A stretch of 64,000 nucleotides of DNA. Source: Medicago truncatula (taxonomy: Eukaryota > Streptophyta > Magnoliopsida > Fabales > Fabaceae). Under the pieces are notes generated by a model. The model saw only the letters and a program-made list of their open reading frames with translations. It did no database searches and was not told where the DNA came from. The stretch covers positions 12,906,001-12,970,000 of the forward strand of contig NC_053043.1 in the NCBI RefSeq assembly GCF_003473485.1, written 5' to 3'. The position numbers and the translations under genes are program-made. This document shows, one piece after another, positions 44,346 through 56,882 of the stretch. Each line of letters starts with the position of its first letter. The stretch's first letter is position 1.

Positions 44346-44384
<39 letters not shown>

Positions 44385-44405
44385 TAAACTCTCGAGTCGT
44401 AAAAC
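43795..44405. mobile_element. probable non-autonomous element with GAGTTTAC/GTAAACTCG arrays
   Basis: In 43798-43955 short words 'gagtttac', 'gtaaactcg', 'gttaactcg' and 'cgagttaac' recur on both strands every 10-25 bp, giving many small palindromes. 'tagtaaactctcgagtcg' at 44382-44399 could be the other end. Dense short subterminal motifs of this kind are typical of hAT-like transposase-binding ends. No ORF is present. Confidence 0.4.
44346..44381. repeat. (AT)n microsatellite
   Basis: About 18 AT units in a row. Confidence 0.9.
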
Positions 44406-44789
44406 CTTAACCCTCTAATCTAATATTTGAATTCAATACACTACTTAGTCAGAGACAAGTAACATTAGCATCAGCAATATAAAATTAAACAAGTAAAAAC
44501 CAAATTGCAGAGTAGAATACACACATATGATCATACAAGACAAAACTTTCCCATCAATTATACAAAAATGTTAAGAGACCAAGAAATCATAATCAATAAT
44601 CAACATACATATATATATAAAGGAAATGGTTCCTATCCTAGAAACTACTTTGGGGAAACCAGAACTACAGACAGGAAGGAACCACAATTCATCAAAATTA
44701 AAAACTGGCAAGAGACTAGACGCATAATCTAAGCTGAACGGTGTAAGTAAACAACTTTAGATCTAAGTGTGAACAATTTCTCTTCAATG

Positions 44790-47700
44790 CTACTCTTGAG
44801 CAATTGTAGTAGCAGCAGCAGCTTGTTGAGTTCTCCGTTGATGGACATCCCAATTATAAACACGAGCAATTGTAACCTGATAACATATAGACATACAATC
44901 AATAACTAAAGTCAAAAGATAGTTATTGTCCGTAGCCTGGTGAAAACATTGGGCAATAGCTGATGAAAAAATAAAATAAAAGGTGATTCCCAGATGCATC
45001 TATAAGGGTGTTCATAGTAGGCATGAAGCTGGAGGAGCGAAGATGAGACGGTTCGAAGTAATGAGCAGAAAACATTACATTACATACTTGCCTAATAAGA
45101 ATGCAAAGGAATAAAGGAAAATGTGCTGCAGTTTATGGTGAAAAGCAAAAAAATATGGTGGACTTGATAGTTAGCAATCAGACCTGAGTAATTGTCGTTT
45201 GGTCCCTTAAAAACAGTAGATCAGCAACAAGAACTTCTAAACTGGCTCTAGCATTATCCAGGTTTTTCTGTAGAAGAGCAGTAGCCTGCAACAGAAATTC
45301 ATATTGTTCTTACGTAGGTTAAAATTTAACAGAGGAAAAAACAACTATAATACCCAAAACTAAAATACAAGTACCTCTTCTAATGAATATTCCAACATAA
45401 CATTTGCTCCCAGCCATAAACACACAGAATCAGTTTCTTCTATGGAAGCTCGTGAATATATGCCTTCTGACACCTCAAAATCGGCAATAAGTTCCTGTGT
45501 CCAAAGTCAAACATAAATCTTCTAGTTTCTAAAACAAGTAATGATTTTGCTTGTGGCAAATAAATTCAAAATAGTTTTAAATAGTTGCATCATATGACTT
45601 CAAAATGGATCATTTTTACTACACACAATGATGAGGAATTGATAATCGTTACTTAGGGCTCCAGAGTCCATAGCATACTAGCAGTAACTATTGTATAAAA
45701 AGGATTTTGACCATTCACAAACCTTAGTTTTGAATGTAACTGATATAAAAGTACTATGTGTAAGGCATTGCATACTAGCAGTAATATTGTTACCATTGCC
45801 AAAATATAATGTTATTTGCAATAGTGTTCATAATTTTCTTGCAGGGTAGGGATTGTATGTTAGTCCTGGAAAGGGTGCAGCTTGAACATATGACATCAAG
45901 CACACCCATTCATATTCTACATTACGGATGTAACATCATTTGGATTACCTAAACAAGATGCAAATTTGAGATAGACCACAACATTCAAACATTTGAAATC
46001 AACTCAATTCCCCATTTGAAAAAAAGAAGAAGTATATAAAGGTATATTTGGGGAGTTGTTCAAACTCTATGAAGGAGTACTGTATGTTTAATGCTAGGTA
46101 AAATCGTCCAGGGGGGATGATGCAATAATATATTAAGATTGATTGTATACATTCAATCTATAAAATTCAAGATAATTAAGGGAAATGCTAACAAGTGACC
46201 TAAGGGCACTTGTTTAGAAATCTAAAGAGGAAGTTTTATCTTGGAAACGGTGTATTCAACACATTGAAATTTTAAAAAGTAATTTTTTCTACATAAAACT
46301 TATCAATTATTTCCATTTTTGAATCCTTAACAAGCGTGCACTTGTTCGCATGACCCTTATATTAACTAGGATATTGATTGATATATTCCTTAATTTTAGA
46401 GATTTATCTTTGATAAGATATCTAGTTCAACAAAATTTATATTTTACTAAGATTATGCTGTTTAATTAGGGTAGGACTGATCTATAACTTTAATTTATTT
46501 AGGATTTTATTATCTTAAGGATATCCTTAAGATGCCTTATTTAATGGAGGACTTTGATTATTATTTGATATATGGTTTTCTTAAGACATTGTCTAGTTTA
46601 GAATTGGATAATACTCCACACTTAAGGGAGTATTTTCGGTTTTTTTAATGGGAGTTAATTCTACATTGGAATATTAAATGAATGTGTGCTGCACAAAACG
46701 CAGTGTTATCAAATATTGATGGCGGGTTTTTGGCTTTCTGCCGTAGCCAATTTTGTGAAGGATGGCGGCGGCAGCCGGTATGGCAGTTTTTGGCTCTCCG
46801 CCATGGACAACACTGGCAAAACATGATTAGAGTGACATCTACAGGAAAAAAGAGTTGGCAGTTTGGTCATAATGAGTTGGACATGGGTTGAGACGGCCCG
46901 TAAAAGCATTAGTGAAGGAGGACTGGAACAACAAACCAATGATTCAACTAGTGATACATGATACGACATCGGTTTATTGTCTGATCTTTGTAGCCAACAC
47001 CAACTAGTAAAAAATGGCTTTGGTTACAGTAGTATTAAGTTTCATGTCACACTTATTCTGACATTTTGTTCTTGTGCACTAATGTGCAGACAGCCAAAGA
47101 GTTCTAACTAGAAGGAGTTTAGGACACAATCTAACAAATGCAAGTTTAAACCTAGCTAATAAATAATGAACAAAAGCATGTTGTTCTGTTCATGAGTACT
47201 TGTGTCAATATGAAAGCACTGTAGTGGATTCAGCATAAACAAAAAATCCTTTTCTAGACTTCACGATGTAGTGCATTCAGCACAAACATGAATTCTCATA
47301 ATATGTGTTTAGAACTACATCTTTATGTGGGGAAAATTAATCATTTATCAATCTTATAAGACAGAAAATAAATTCTAGTAGCTGAGATGATGAATCAACT
47401 ATTAGGGGTTGACAATCAATAGACAAATTCCAGAAGGAAAAAAACGTTTTCACGTATAATCTTGACATACCCAGAAGAGAAAATCGAAGGCATGGAAGTA
47501 AATGTCACAAGACTAGAAAAATAACACAAGCAGCAGCATTGAAGTACAACAATTAAACATGGGGGCTCGAGCCATTAACTTCTACATGGATGATACAAAC
47601 AGGAAAATGAAATGATCTATATATGGTAGCCATCGTGTGACAACAAGAACAAAAAAATATACCTCTAGACAAAAGGCATGGTCAGTCATGTAATTAGTGC

Positions 47701-50386
47701 TTGTATATTATTGAGAAATCACAACCTCTTAAGGATGTAGTAAATAGTAACAATATTAAAATTATTGCATACATTGTAACTTGCAAGTGCAGCACAACCA
47801 AATAAAATGCACAAAATTTCAGATTTAAGCAGTCTGTTAACAGCTAATCTGAACATTTGAAAGATATTATATCCAAAAATCTTTTATCTAAAATTTATCT
47901 ACTACTATAGTTAGTTATAGAAAATCAGTCCTCAAACGAACCTCACCGGTGCCCTTCTTTGCTTGCAAAGTCGCAACAACATCTAAGCACTTTTCAATAT
48001 CCGGTATCTTAGCCTGCAAACCACCAAAAATAGTGTCACTACTATGTACTGAAAGAAAATGAACACACACACACACACAGAATAGCATTTGGATGAATTG
48101 TTTCATGTTGAAAACTAGTGACCAAAACAGAACAAACAATGTTATTTTCTTGCTTTACTTGAAACTTTAAAACAACAACAACAACAACCAAGCCTTATCC
48201 CACTAAGTGAGGTAGGCTACATGGATCAAATTACGCCAAAATGTTCTATCACAAACCATATTTGGATCCAACTCATTAACCTCTAAATATTTCCTAGTAG
48301 TTTCTCTTATAGCTTTTATAGGTCTTCCTCAACTTTTATAGAATCTCCTCCATCTGATCTACTCTTCGAACGACAGCATCTACATCTACAGGTCTCCTCT
48401 GCCCAAACCACCTAAGCCTATTTTCTACCATCTTTTCTAGTATAGGTGCTGCCCCAAATCAATTAGAAAGGTAATTATGATTTCAATTAAAACATTTAGA
48501 AACGGCATTTTTTTTAATTAAAGTACAGAAAATGTAACAACTTTGGATCGGAGTTTAATCATTTCAAATACACTGCAACTCAGTTTACTTTAGACCAAAC
48601 TGTCTAGTCTTGTTTAAGCCCATGCATGTTTTCAAAACGAAAAGTTATATTGAATCCCATGACACAAGCCCAAAACATAGAGTTTGCTGCTTGTTTCAGC
48701 CAGTAGCCTATGCTGGCATAAAAACGCGAAATTTTTATGTGTCCTTTCCAGCAGTTGAAATCTTAAAATGCCATTGGTTCTTTCTAGTTTAAAATATAGT
48801 AAGATATTTTTCCTTTTCATCTTCAATCAAATATTAAGAAACTACAAGGTAACAAAACCTAAGATCCCTATGGTTTCGTTAGTACGCCATCAGGTTTTCT
48901 ATGGTATATGATAAAGTATAATATGCAGAATACAAGGCAATAATACCTGAAGTTCCCTTTGCTGCGCGAGAAGCTTCATTTCAACAACCTTGTATTGTTG
49001 AAGCCTGCAAGAAATATATGATCAGTCATCATTCACACAAAAACTTATAAATAAAAGTTAAATCCCCTTTAAAGCATAAAATAAATTCACTCTCAAGTGT
49101 TAAACCAATGCAATATTATCGTGCAAAACATGTTTTCTCAGTAAAATCAACTATTAATAACAAAGCAAGGTGTTTCATTTCATATGGATATATTCCATTC
49201 GTACAAAATATAAAGGGTTAATAGTGTTTTTCACCCCTGTAATATATGTCATTTCCGGTTTTCGCCCCTATAAAATTTTCGGTTTGATTTGCACCCTCGT
49301 AAAAATTTTATTTTCTGGAAAACACCCTTAATAGGCCATTCAAAAACCAAAATTTCTTGAAAAAAAATTCTGAAAATGGCCTATTAGGGGTGTTTTCCGG
49401 AAAATAAAAATTTTACGAGGGTGCAAATCAAACCGAAAATTTTATAGGGGCGAAAACCGGAAATGATATATATTAAAGGGGTGAAAAACACTATTAACCC
49501 AAATATAAATAAAAAATGACTTTTACAAACTGTATGCAGTTAATGAATCCAAAGAATGAAAACCTAAGTAAATTACTTATCAAAGTTTGACACATGAATC
49601 ACATTAATTGCAGTCTAATCTAAAAAATATCACATTGCACGCTACCTCACTCGCTAATCTAACTATAAATTCCATACCAGTGATACAGAAGTAGTTAACA
49701 AAATTATCATTTATCCAAAATTACTTCATTATGAAACTCAGATTTCAATCACTATTGTTTTGCAGCCAATCCAAAATCACAAATTTTCTCACCACTCCGA
49801 AATTCAAACCAAAATTTTCAAAGACCATAATCGTACATTCTAAACAACCTATATTGATCCACTTAACCTCGTAATCACATTCAGTTGAAGTTATTATCCA
49901 TCCCTTATCATCTTAATACTTTACCTAAAACCTACTATTAGTAATTATCTATGAAGCAAAAACATAGACACCACGACACTAACACGTCGACACCGCTAAA
50001 AATACTACTTCACACCATAAAGTACTCCAATGCCATACAAATCCAACTCCCCATAACACTTCGTAAGAAATTTGCTATAAATTAATCAATTCAAAATGCA
50101 ACTATACAACAAAATGAACTTGCATCCAAACTAAACTACAGAAATGAAAATAAAAACTAATTTTCAATATGATCTAGCAGTAAAAACAAAGAAGATCCAT
50201 AAAAAATGAGATTTTGAGAAAGTAAATCAGAAGAAAAAAAAAATACCTTTCTTGAAGAAAAGCAAGAGCAGAATTAACATCGAGACCTAATTGAGTGAGA
50301 TAGGTTTGAACATCTTCAACGAACTGTGCACCTGGTATTCCTCTTCGTTCTGTCACTGCTGATGATGAAGACGAAGAAGACGCCAT
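44790..50386 (-). CDS. PFD3: prefoldin subunit 3 (VBP1-type)
   Basis: Six exons on the minus strand: 50386-50247, 49004-48947, 48013-47942, 45494-45375, 45285-45184 and 44876-44790. All introns are GT/AG, the phases agree, and the total of 579 bp gives 192 residues, the usual length. The protein is an alpha-type prefoldin subunit: an N-terminal Ser tract, [19 protein letters not shown], a first coiled-coil helix ([22 protein letters not shown]), the central beta region ([20 protein letters not shown]) and a second coiled-coil helix ([20 protein letters not shown]), ending [18 protein letters not shown]. The hexameric prefoldin complex holds unfolded tubulin and actin and passes them to the CCT chaperonin in the cytosol. 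I start at the ATG at 50386, because the earlier in-frame Met at 50470 adds 28 atypical residues. The introns and upstream region carry several transposons. Confidence 0.96.
46180..46365. mobile_element. small MITE in intron 3 of the prefoldin gene
   Basis: 'ggaaatgctaacaagtgac...gggcacttg' faces 'gtgcacttgttcgcatgaccc'. It resembles the element at 14578-14755. Confidence 0.45.
46701..46815. mobile_element. short hAT-like MITE in intron 3 of the prefoldin gene
   Basis: The ends are CAGTGTTATC and, inverted, CAGTGTTGTC. The flanking 8-mers ACAAAACG and GCAAAACA share six central bases. The interior repeats 'ggcgg', 'tttttggct' and 'ctgccg/ctccgcc' words. Confidence 0.5.
48165..48465 (-). pseudogene. 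5'-truncated RTE-type LINE in intron 2 of the prefoldin gene
   Basis: Read on the minus strand it encodes [21 protein letters not shown] and, with breaks, the C-terminal end of plant RTE-clade LINE proteins, then the conserved 3' sequence 'ccacttagtgggataaggc'-type text and a (GTT)n tail (plus strand: (CAA)n at 48172-48188). It is in the same orientation as the gene. Confidence 0.75.
49215..49500. mobile_element. Mutator-type MITE with perfect 9 bp target duplication, intron 1 of the prefoldin gene
   Basis: The nearly full-length inverted arms begin GGGTTAATAGTGTTTTTC and meet at about 49355 ('aataggcc'/'ggcctatt'), so the transcript could fold into a long hairpin. AAATATAAA is duplicated at 49206-49214 and 49501-49509. 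Confidence 0.85.
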
Positions 50387-50492
50387 TGTTGAAGCACTGC
50401 AATCGAATCGAACGCAGAATCGCGACGCTTTATTTGTTGTCGTTTTGTTTTGGGCTATTGTTAAGCCCAACTATGCCTTAGATTATGGAAAA

Positions 50493-51867
50493 GAATATCG
50501 AGTACTTTTCCCACCCTATATTACCTTCCGGAGCGTCCTATTTTTTTTTTTTTTTTTTTTTTTTTATAAAAATGTCCATGGAGTTTCAGATTATATAATC
50601 GGAAATAGGGATGTTTGCGGTGCGGTTTGGTTCGATTTTAAGGTTAAAAGTCATCCAAACTGCATGGTAAAAAAGTATGCGGTTTGGTTTGGTTGACTTT
50701 TAAAATAAAATTCAAACCAAACCAATGGTTTTGATTGGATCGGTTAGTGCGGTTTTTTTAGACAATATTGGTTTTTGTTGACAACATTAAAATCAAATGA
50801 AAAACGTAAAACACAACATATTTTCAGCAATGTTTTAAATTTCATTCACAACTATGTAAACCAAATTAAACATTGACAAAAAGTAATTCAATGAGTATTT
50901 ATTTAGTGTTTCCATTGAGTTTCTATAAGTATTGGTCTAGGTGATATATATTTAATTAGTGTTTTTCATATATTGCGGTTTGGTTTGGTTTGGTTCAGTT
51001 GGTAAAATCAAAACCCCAAACCGAACCAAACCATGCGATTGAGTAAAAAAAATGATCCGAATACATCTGAACCAAATGCGATTTTTTGCGGTTTCGTTTT
51101 AAATTGGTTCGGTTTGCAGTTTTTCTATTGGATTGGTTCGGTTTTGAACCCTAATCGGAACACAGTTTGGACGTGTTTGGATTATATAATATGAAATATA
51201 CTTATACATAAACACTAATCAGAATATCTTCTATTTCAACTGATATGAATTTTGCTTTTAAAAACAACAAAGAAACAAAGTAAAAAATAATAAAAACAAG
51301 TCAAATAAAATAAATATAAAAATATCACCAAAAAAGTCTAACAATTAAATAAAACTAATGCAAGTTATTCGGACTTTTATGAGAAAATGAAAAATTTTAA
51401 AAAATGAAAAATCGGTCTATATGTTGAAATTTTGGGTTTTGAGGGGCGGAGTCGCGTAAGAAGTTTCTTCTACGGGAGTCTTGCTCTTTGATTTTTTTTC
51501 TTCTGATTTTTGGGTAAAGTTTCAGAGCAATCTGATCAAGTAGCTCAGAATTTGGTCCTTAAACGGACTATTCATGCTCAGAATTTGTGCTGATACAATT
51601 CAGATTATATAATCTGAACTGTTTTTCCCTAAATAAGGGTGGTTAGGGGGTGTTCGATTCTATAATCCGAAAAGTAAGGAACGCGCCCTATTTTTTTGGG
51701 TGTTCGGATTATAAAATCCGAGTTGGTGAAAAACTTATTTTTTTTTCCACCCAAAACAAATGGAAAACTCAATTCAGATAATCCAAAGAACACATGGACA
51801 TTTTCGTAAAAAAAAATAAAAAATAGGGCGCGCGAGAAATGGGGTAGGGTGGAAAAAGTAATAGTCC
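50493..51867. mobile_element. non-autonomous DNA transposon in the prefoldin upstream region, host of a nested MITE
   Basis: The left arm 'tacttttcccaccctata...gcgtcctattttttt...aaaatgtccatgg' matches, inverted, the right arm at about 51795-51867. ATGGAAAA flanks it (50485-50492 and 51868-51875). It sits about 106 bp upstream of the prefoldin ATG. No ORF is present; much of its length is the nested element at 50605-51152. Confidence 0.7.
50605..51152. mobile_element. hAT-like MITE nested in the 50493-51867 element
   Basis: It starts ATAGGGATGTTTGCGGTGCGG, ends GGTTCGGTTTTGAACCCT, and AATCGGAA is duplicated on both sides (50597-50604 and 51153-51160). Layout and internal text ('tataagtattggtctaggtg', 'ggtttggtttggttcagtt') match the element at 7629-8124. 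Confidence 0.8.
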
Positions 51868-51929
51868 ATGGAAAATCATGGGTTTGGTTTTGAATGGTTA
51901 GCCCTTAAAAAAAATCACATTTACAAAAA

Positions 51930-52128
51930 AAATTGTTCTTTAGGCAACCTGGATTGCTCTTAGACACCCCGAAATTACCCATTTACTTTCAGCGGTAGTT
52001 TACTGTTATACGCTTGCCCACAATAGTTACTTGGCGTAGGTGGAACGGTATTTAACTGCCAATGGGGAAAAATGGATAATTTTGGGGTGCCTGAGAGCAA
52101 TTCAGGTTATCTAAAGAGCAATTTTCTA
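51930..52128. mobile_element. MITE with long inverted ends
   Basis: 'attgttctttaggcaacctgg' and 'gctcttagacaccccgaaatta' on the left are mirrored by 'attttggggtgcctgagagc' and 'caggttatctaaagagcaat' on the right, arms of about 55 bp. It is about 200 bp, non-coding. Confidence 0.75.
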
Positions 52129-52360
52129 GTATTTATTAAATCATTCAGTCATACATTTCATTCATACAAAAATCTTCATATGTCTAACCATCAAACAACC
52201 CATGAACCACCATTTTGTTGTAACTCCTGATGGTCATCAATGAATCAGGTATTTTATCATTTATCGTCAACACAAATCACAGACTATCACTTTCATAGTA
52301 GTATTATTTCACTATCCAGAATATTATAATCCTAATTAATTTCCTGCACAATATTCGTCC

Positions 52361-52640
52361 AGAACAAACTGGTCCTTAGTAAATATTTATTATCACACTA
52401 TCTAAGACATTTTGATCATAAGTAACTGTATAACATTTCTATTGAACAATATGGTCCTTAGTAAACCATTTTCCTAAAATTTATTGATATACTATCAAGA
52501 ACAATTTGATCCAATTTTCTAACATTTACGAAGAATTGTCTTAAACAAATAACAGTTATTGAGAACAATATGGTCCTTAGTAAATCATTTTCTTAATATT
52601 TATTGATATACTATCCAAAACAATTTGATCCAAAACAATT
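52361..52640. repeat. imperfect tandem repeat, three units
   Basis: Units starting near 52361, 52443 and 52562 share GAACAATATGGTCCTTAGTA and 'attgatatactatc.a.aacaatttgatcc'. The last two are well conserved (about 119 bp apart). Their function is unknown. Confidence 0.7.
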
Positions 52641-55600
52641 GTCTTAATATGAGTTTGTAAGTTTCAGAGTAAATTTTTTAATAGTCACAATTTAAACCAT
52701 TCATTTCGAGTGACATTTATTGCTACTTCAAAATAAAACACCATGATCAATCAAATGCAAAGTGCATATTGACAAAAAGATTTGAAATGGAATTTGAAAT
52801 TTTTTATTTATCTTTCGTATCCAATTATATTATATTTTTTTTCAAATTAAATACCAATTGTTTTTCTACAAAGATGATACCAAAGAAGAATGACTTCAAT
52901 TCTCTATGGTAAACCCATCTCACATTTGTATATTATTAAGATGAATATGTTAAATGTTGTTGGCCATCTCATGTCGACTAGATTCACAACCACACATTTC
53001 TACACACACTTCCAGGATCAATGTTGTGCCATGACTTTGTGCTTCCTCATTGTGCCTTGTACTCTTAAATAAGACGCATCTCTCACTTTTTATTTTCTTA
53101 TTCTCATTTGTGGTGACTTTCTGAGGAATGTCTATTTCTTTTCTAATACGATCAGAGGAATAACAACAAAATACAACCATATATGGTAGAGGCCAGTAGA
53201 AGTGATGCAGTGTACTAGAAACGTGGATTTTTTTTTATCAGGATTCAATTTAATCTGGAGCATTTTATTGAACTTTTAAATTAAAAAAAAAAAAAAAAAA
53301 CAGGTTGCACCCTCACCTACATTGCGCATTGATCGACCCAATTTCATGTCATCGCACAATTCATGTTTTGAACCTTTCATAAAAAATAGAATGCTGTTAG
53401 GATTAAGATGAAATATAAAATTTATAGTATTGTTGAACTCACAATTTCTATTTTCAAACTCAAAATTACTCATAGAATTCGAATAAACTTTATCAACTAA
53501 ATCAAATTTTAAAAGTATTTTTGTTTATAATAAGTTTTTAAAAAATTGAAATTAATATCTATTATCACATTCCAAACTTTCACAAACTTTTCTTATGTGA
53601 AGTTATTTTGTAATATTATATAAATTCATTAATTATAAATTTGAAAATCATGTTTTTTAGGAATATAAATTTGAAAATATTGAATAAACATTATCTATAA
53701 CAACTAGCATTGAGACGGACACGTCGTGCCTGTTTCTTCTAACCATTTGTATAAATTATGAATGACAGTTTTTTTTTTTAAGAATATAATATTTTTTATG
53801 AAATTTCGATTTTGATTAAAATTATTTATAGGTATAGAGATTTTATACTTTTATATTGTAATAAACTATACCTTTTTTAGAGGAGTAACAAACCATATCC
53901 ATCTTCTCTGCAAAAAATGATAATTATACTGGTATTTTTCAATGACACGAACAATATAACAAATATGATATGAATTCTTATTTAATATTATTATAGGAAA
54001 ATTTGTTTAAGGGTATAACTGGAAGTGAAAAAGATAGTCCAAAATCTTTTTTTTTTTAAAGAGTCCATCCAAAATCATGTATTCTTTTTATATTTTTTTA
54101 GGGGAATGTATTCTCTTTATATATAGTATAAATATATAAATGCTTTTGGGCTAGACTTTTTCTTTCATTTTTACTCTTCATTTAAACTATTTTATCATTT
54201 TTATAATATTATTTTAATTTATCAATCAAATAATTAGTTAAATCTCATTAAAATATGAAATTTCCTCCACAATAGGAGGAACATTTCACAATGATAGAAA
54301 AAATATATTGTGTTTTGGTGTAATCTTTTTTTTTTTCTAGTTTTATGCTGCACTTATATTTTACCATTTTAGCGCTTAATGCCAATTATGCATGTCTTAA
54401 CGTTAGTTGAATGTAAATTTAATAGACTCGTCAAAAAAAAAAAAAATGATAAGATATAAATAGTAATAGTTTCATTGCTAGTTTAATATAGAAATAATAA
54501 ATATTTTATAATTTGTCAAAAACAAATAATAATATAAGGGGTAGATAGAGATATTTATTTTCCATGTTAGCTGTCTATTTGTCGAAAAGAAGGTGAAGGT
54601 TAACCCTTGCCTCCCTCCATGAAACTCTCAAATAGTCTCTTAAAGAAACAATAAGAAAATTGACATAATGCATACTAAGAAACTTTCTATGAGGCCACAG
54701 GCCACTGACTTGGGGTATCTTGGAAGCTGCATTCACTTCAGCAATTTGCCGCAATAGTGAATCTCATTCGTCCACAATCCATCTACGATCCAATGACTCT
54801 AAATGCACAGTCCAGATCGCAGTAGTTTCTCACAGTGTGAGATCTCGACCGTTCACTTCCAATCAAACAACCCAGATTAATAACTGCATCCATGCAGTAA
54901 CTGTGTTAAATCAATATCTAGACCGTTTGAATATATTTGGTTAAGCCTTTTTGGTCCTCCCATGAGTGTTATGTAGGACAATCAGTTTGGTAAAAAAAGT
55001 GACACAGATAGGAGTCTCTGATCCTTAGAGGTTGGTCCCCATGGTTTCATATATAGTGTTTCAAACTTGAAAGTGCCCCTTAAGTTTTGTCATTTTCTTG
55101 TCTACAAATGAATAATTGATCAAGTCCACTTATAGTTAATATTTAATACTAAATGATTATTTGCTTTGAGATTAATTGGCTGCTAGCTGGAATATATTTC
55201 CACTAATTGTTTCTTGATTAGGAAGATTATTAGTATTCTATCATGTCGACATATTAATACACTGTTAGATCTTTGTTTGAATGGCAGTTCATAACTTTTA
55301 AACACATAAATGCAGCTGGAGCCAATGATCATATATATACTGCATATATAATACATGGTCCTATTTTTTTTATAAATAAAAATTTGGACACCAAAGAACT
55401 TTCTGATAAAGACATAATAAAAAACTTTCATTCTATATATAATCAGTTAGTGGAAACAAAGAGTTTGGTATTTATATGAAATTATTTCTTGTACTTAAAG
55501 CTCTAGGGGTCTAGGCTCTATTGTGTCTCAATTATCAGATGCCAATACATAAAGTCCATTTTTATAGGGCCTTATCAGATTTTTCTTTTTGTTTCAGAGT

Positions 55601-56079
55601 TTAGCATTGTAACTCAAATACACACTAAGTGAAAAGAAGCAAAATATTGCGCATTCAAATCTTCACTCCAACACTCAAATATACTCATAATCTTTTATCA
55701 TCTGAATTATATTTATGAAATGAACTCATTAGATTTTAATTAGTATTAACGATATTACTAATATCTCTAATAATTAGTGTTATATATAGTATGCCTATAT
55801 CTATATGTCCCCAAAAAAATATTATATCTATATGTGTGCAAATTAAATATGAGAAGTGTTATTTGAACAACCTTTAATTGACAACTTATGGGGACAATCA
55901 TAATTTGTAAAGAAAGAATAGATATTTGCACAAAAATCAAAGCAATAGAGAGATAAATTAAAAAATAATGTGAGTATGAGAGAGAAAGTTGTAGCAAAAG
56001 TTGTCACAAAATGGATGTTCATATATCATTTCTCATTAAATATTGAGAGAGAGGGAGTGGAGGTTGAAAAATAAACATG
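52641..56079. other. intergenic, AT-rich, no gene supported
   Basis: A poly-T/A tract lies at 53281-53300. The block 54710-54945 is GC-richer, with an open frame of 74 codons ('gaagctgcattcacttcagc') and 'gatctcgaccgttcac', but no domain, splice sites or promoter that I can identify. 'attatcagatgccaatacataaag' at about 55532 is not recognised. Confidence 0.4.
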
Positions 56080-56375
56080 TACTACCTCCGTCCCTAATTA
56101 TAGGACCCTTTTGAAAAAATAACGGGAATTAAGATAGTGGATATTTGTATTAAATATGTTTGTAATTACTATTATTTTTACAATTTTATCCTTTAAGAGA
56201 GAGTTGGTTTATGTTTTCAACATGTTATTTATTGTTGATTGAAGAAAAAGATGTATAATAAATAGGGGCATGTATGTAAAGAAATAATTAATGTAGTTGG
56301 AAATAGCAAAGGGGTCTTATAAAAAGGGACAAATTTTTTTTTCAAAAGGGTCTTATAATTAGGGACGGAGGTAGT
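56080..56375. mobile_element. Stowaway-like MITE
   Basis: The ends are TACTACCTCCGTCCCTAATTA and, inverted from the right, TACTACCTCCGTCCCTAATT. Internal text ('catgttatttattgttgatt') matches the inner element at 39121-39381 in inverse orientation. Confidence 0.85.
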
Positions 56376-56395
56376 ATTTAATAAGAGCGATGTTA

Positions 56396-56472
56396 TACTC
56401 CCTCCGTCCCTATATCTAAGCATCCTTTTATTAGAGGAAAATGGTGCTTACATTTAGGGATGGAGAGAGTAT
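56396..56472. mobile_element. very short Stowaway-like MITE (77 bp)
   Basis: It runs from TACTCCCTCCGTCCCTATAT to 'tttagggatggagagagta'. It is little more than two termini joined. Confidence 0.7.
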
Positions 56473-56882
56473 ATCCTGAGGGGGAGCATCGCGAAATCAT
56501 TCGAATAAGCAATCAACCAATCACAATTCACTATTGGGCGGAATACATCATATGATGGCGAAAACATGGGGAGTCAACTAATAAGTGTGCAGTGAAAAAA
56601 TACCACATATATCGTGAAGGCTTCACTATATATATAAATTCGTTTTCTTTAGCATTTCCGATTTAATAATTTTTAGAGGGTTTCTGAGTCGGGTGAAGAA
56701 AAATAAGATAAGATCATTGATTTATGAGGAGAAATTGGACTTTATGATCAAGAAATAAAAATGACTAAAAGAGATTAATCAATAACTGTATTTGTCACTG
56801 ACTATATAGAGTGACTCAAGGTGTTGCGTTGTGCCATGTATATTTTTATTTGAGAAATGATATTTATCAATCATTTTAGGAC

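Noticed and set aside
54720-54944. 74-codon frame with moderate GC
   Set aside because: No recognisable domain, no promoter or splice context; kept only as an intergenic note.
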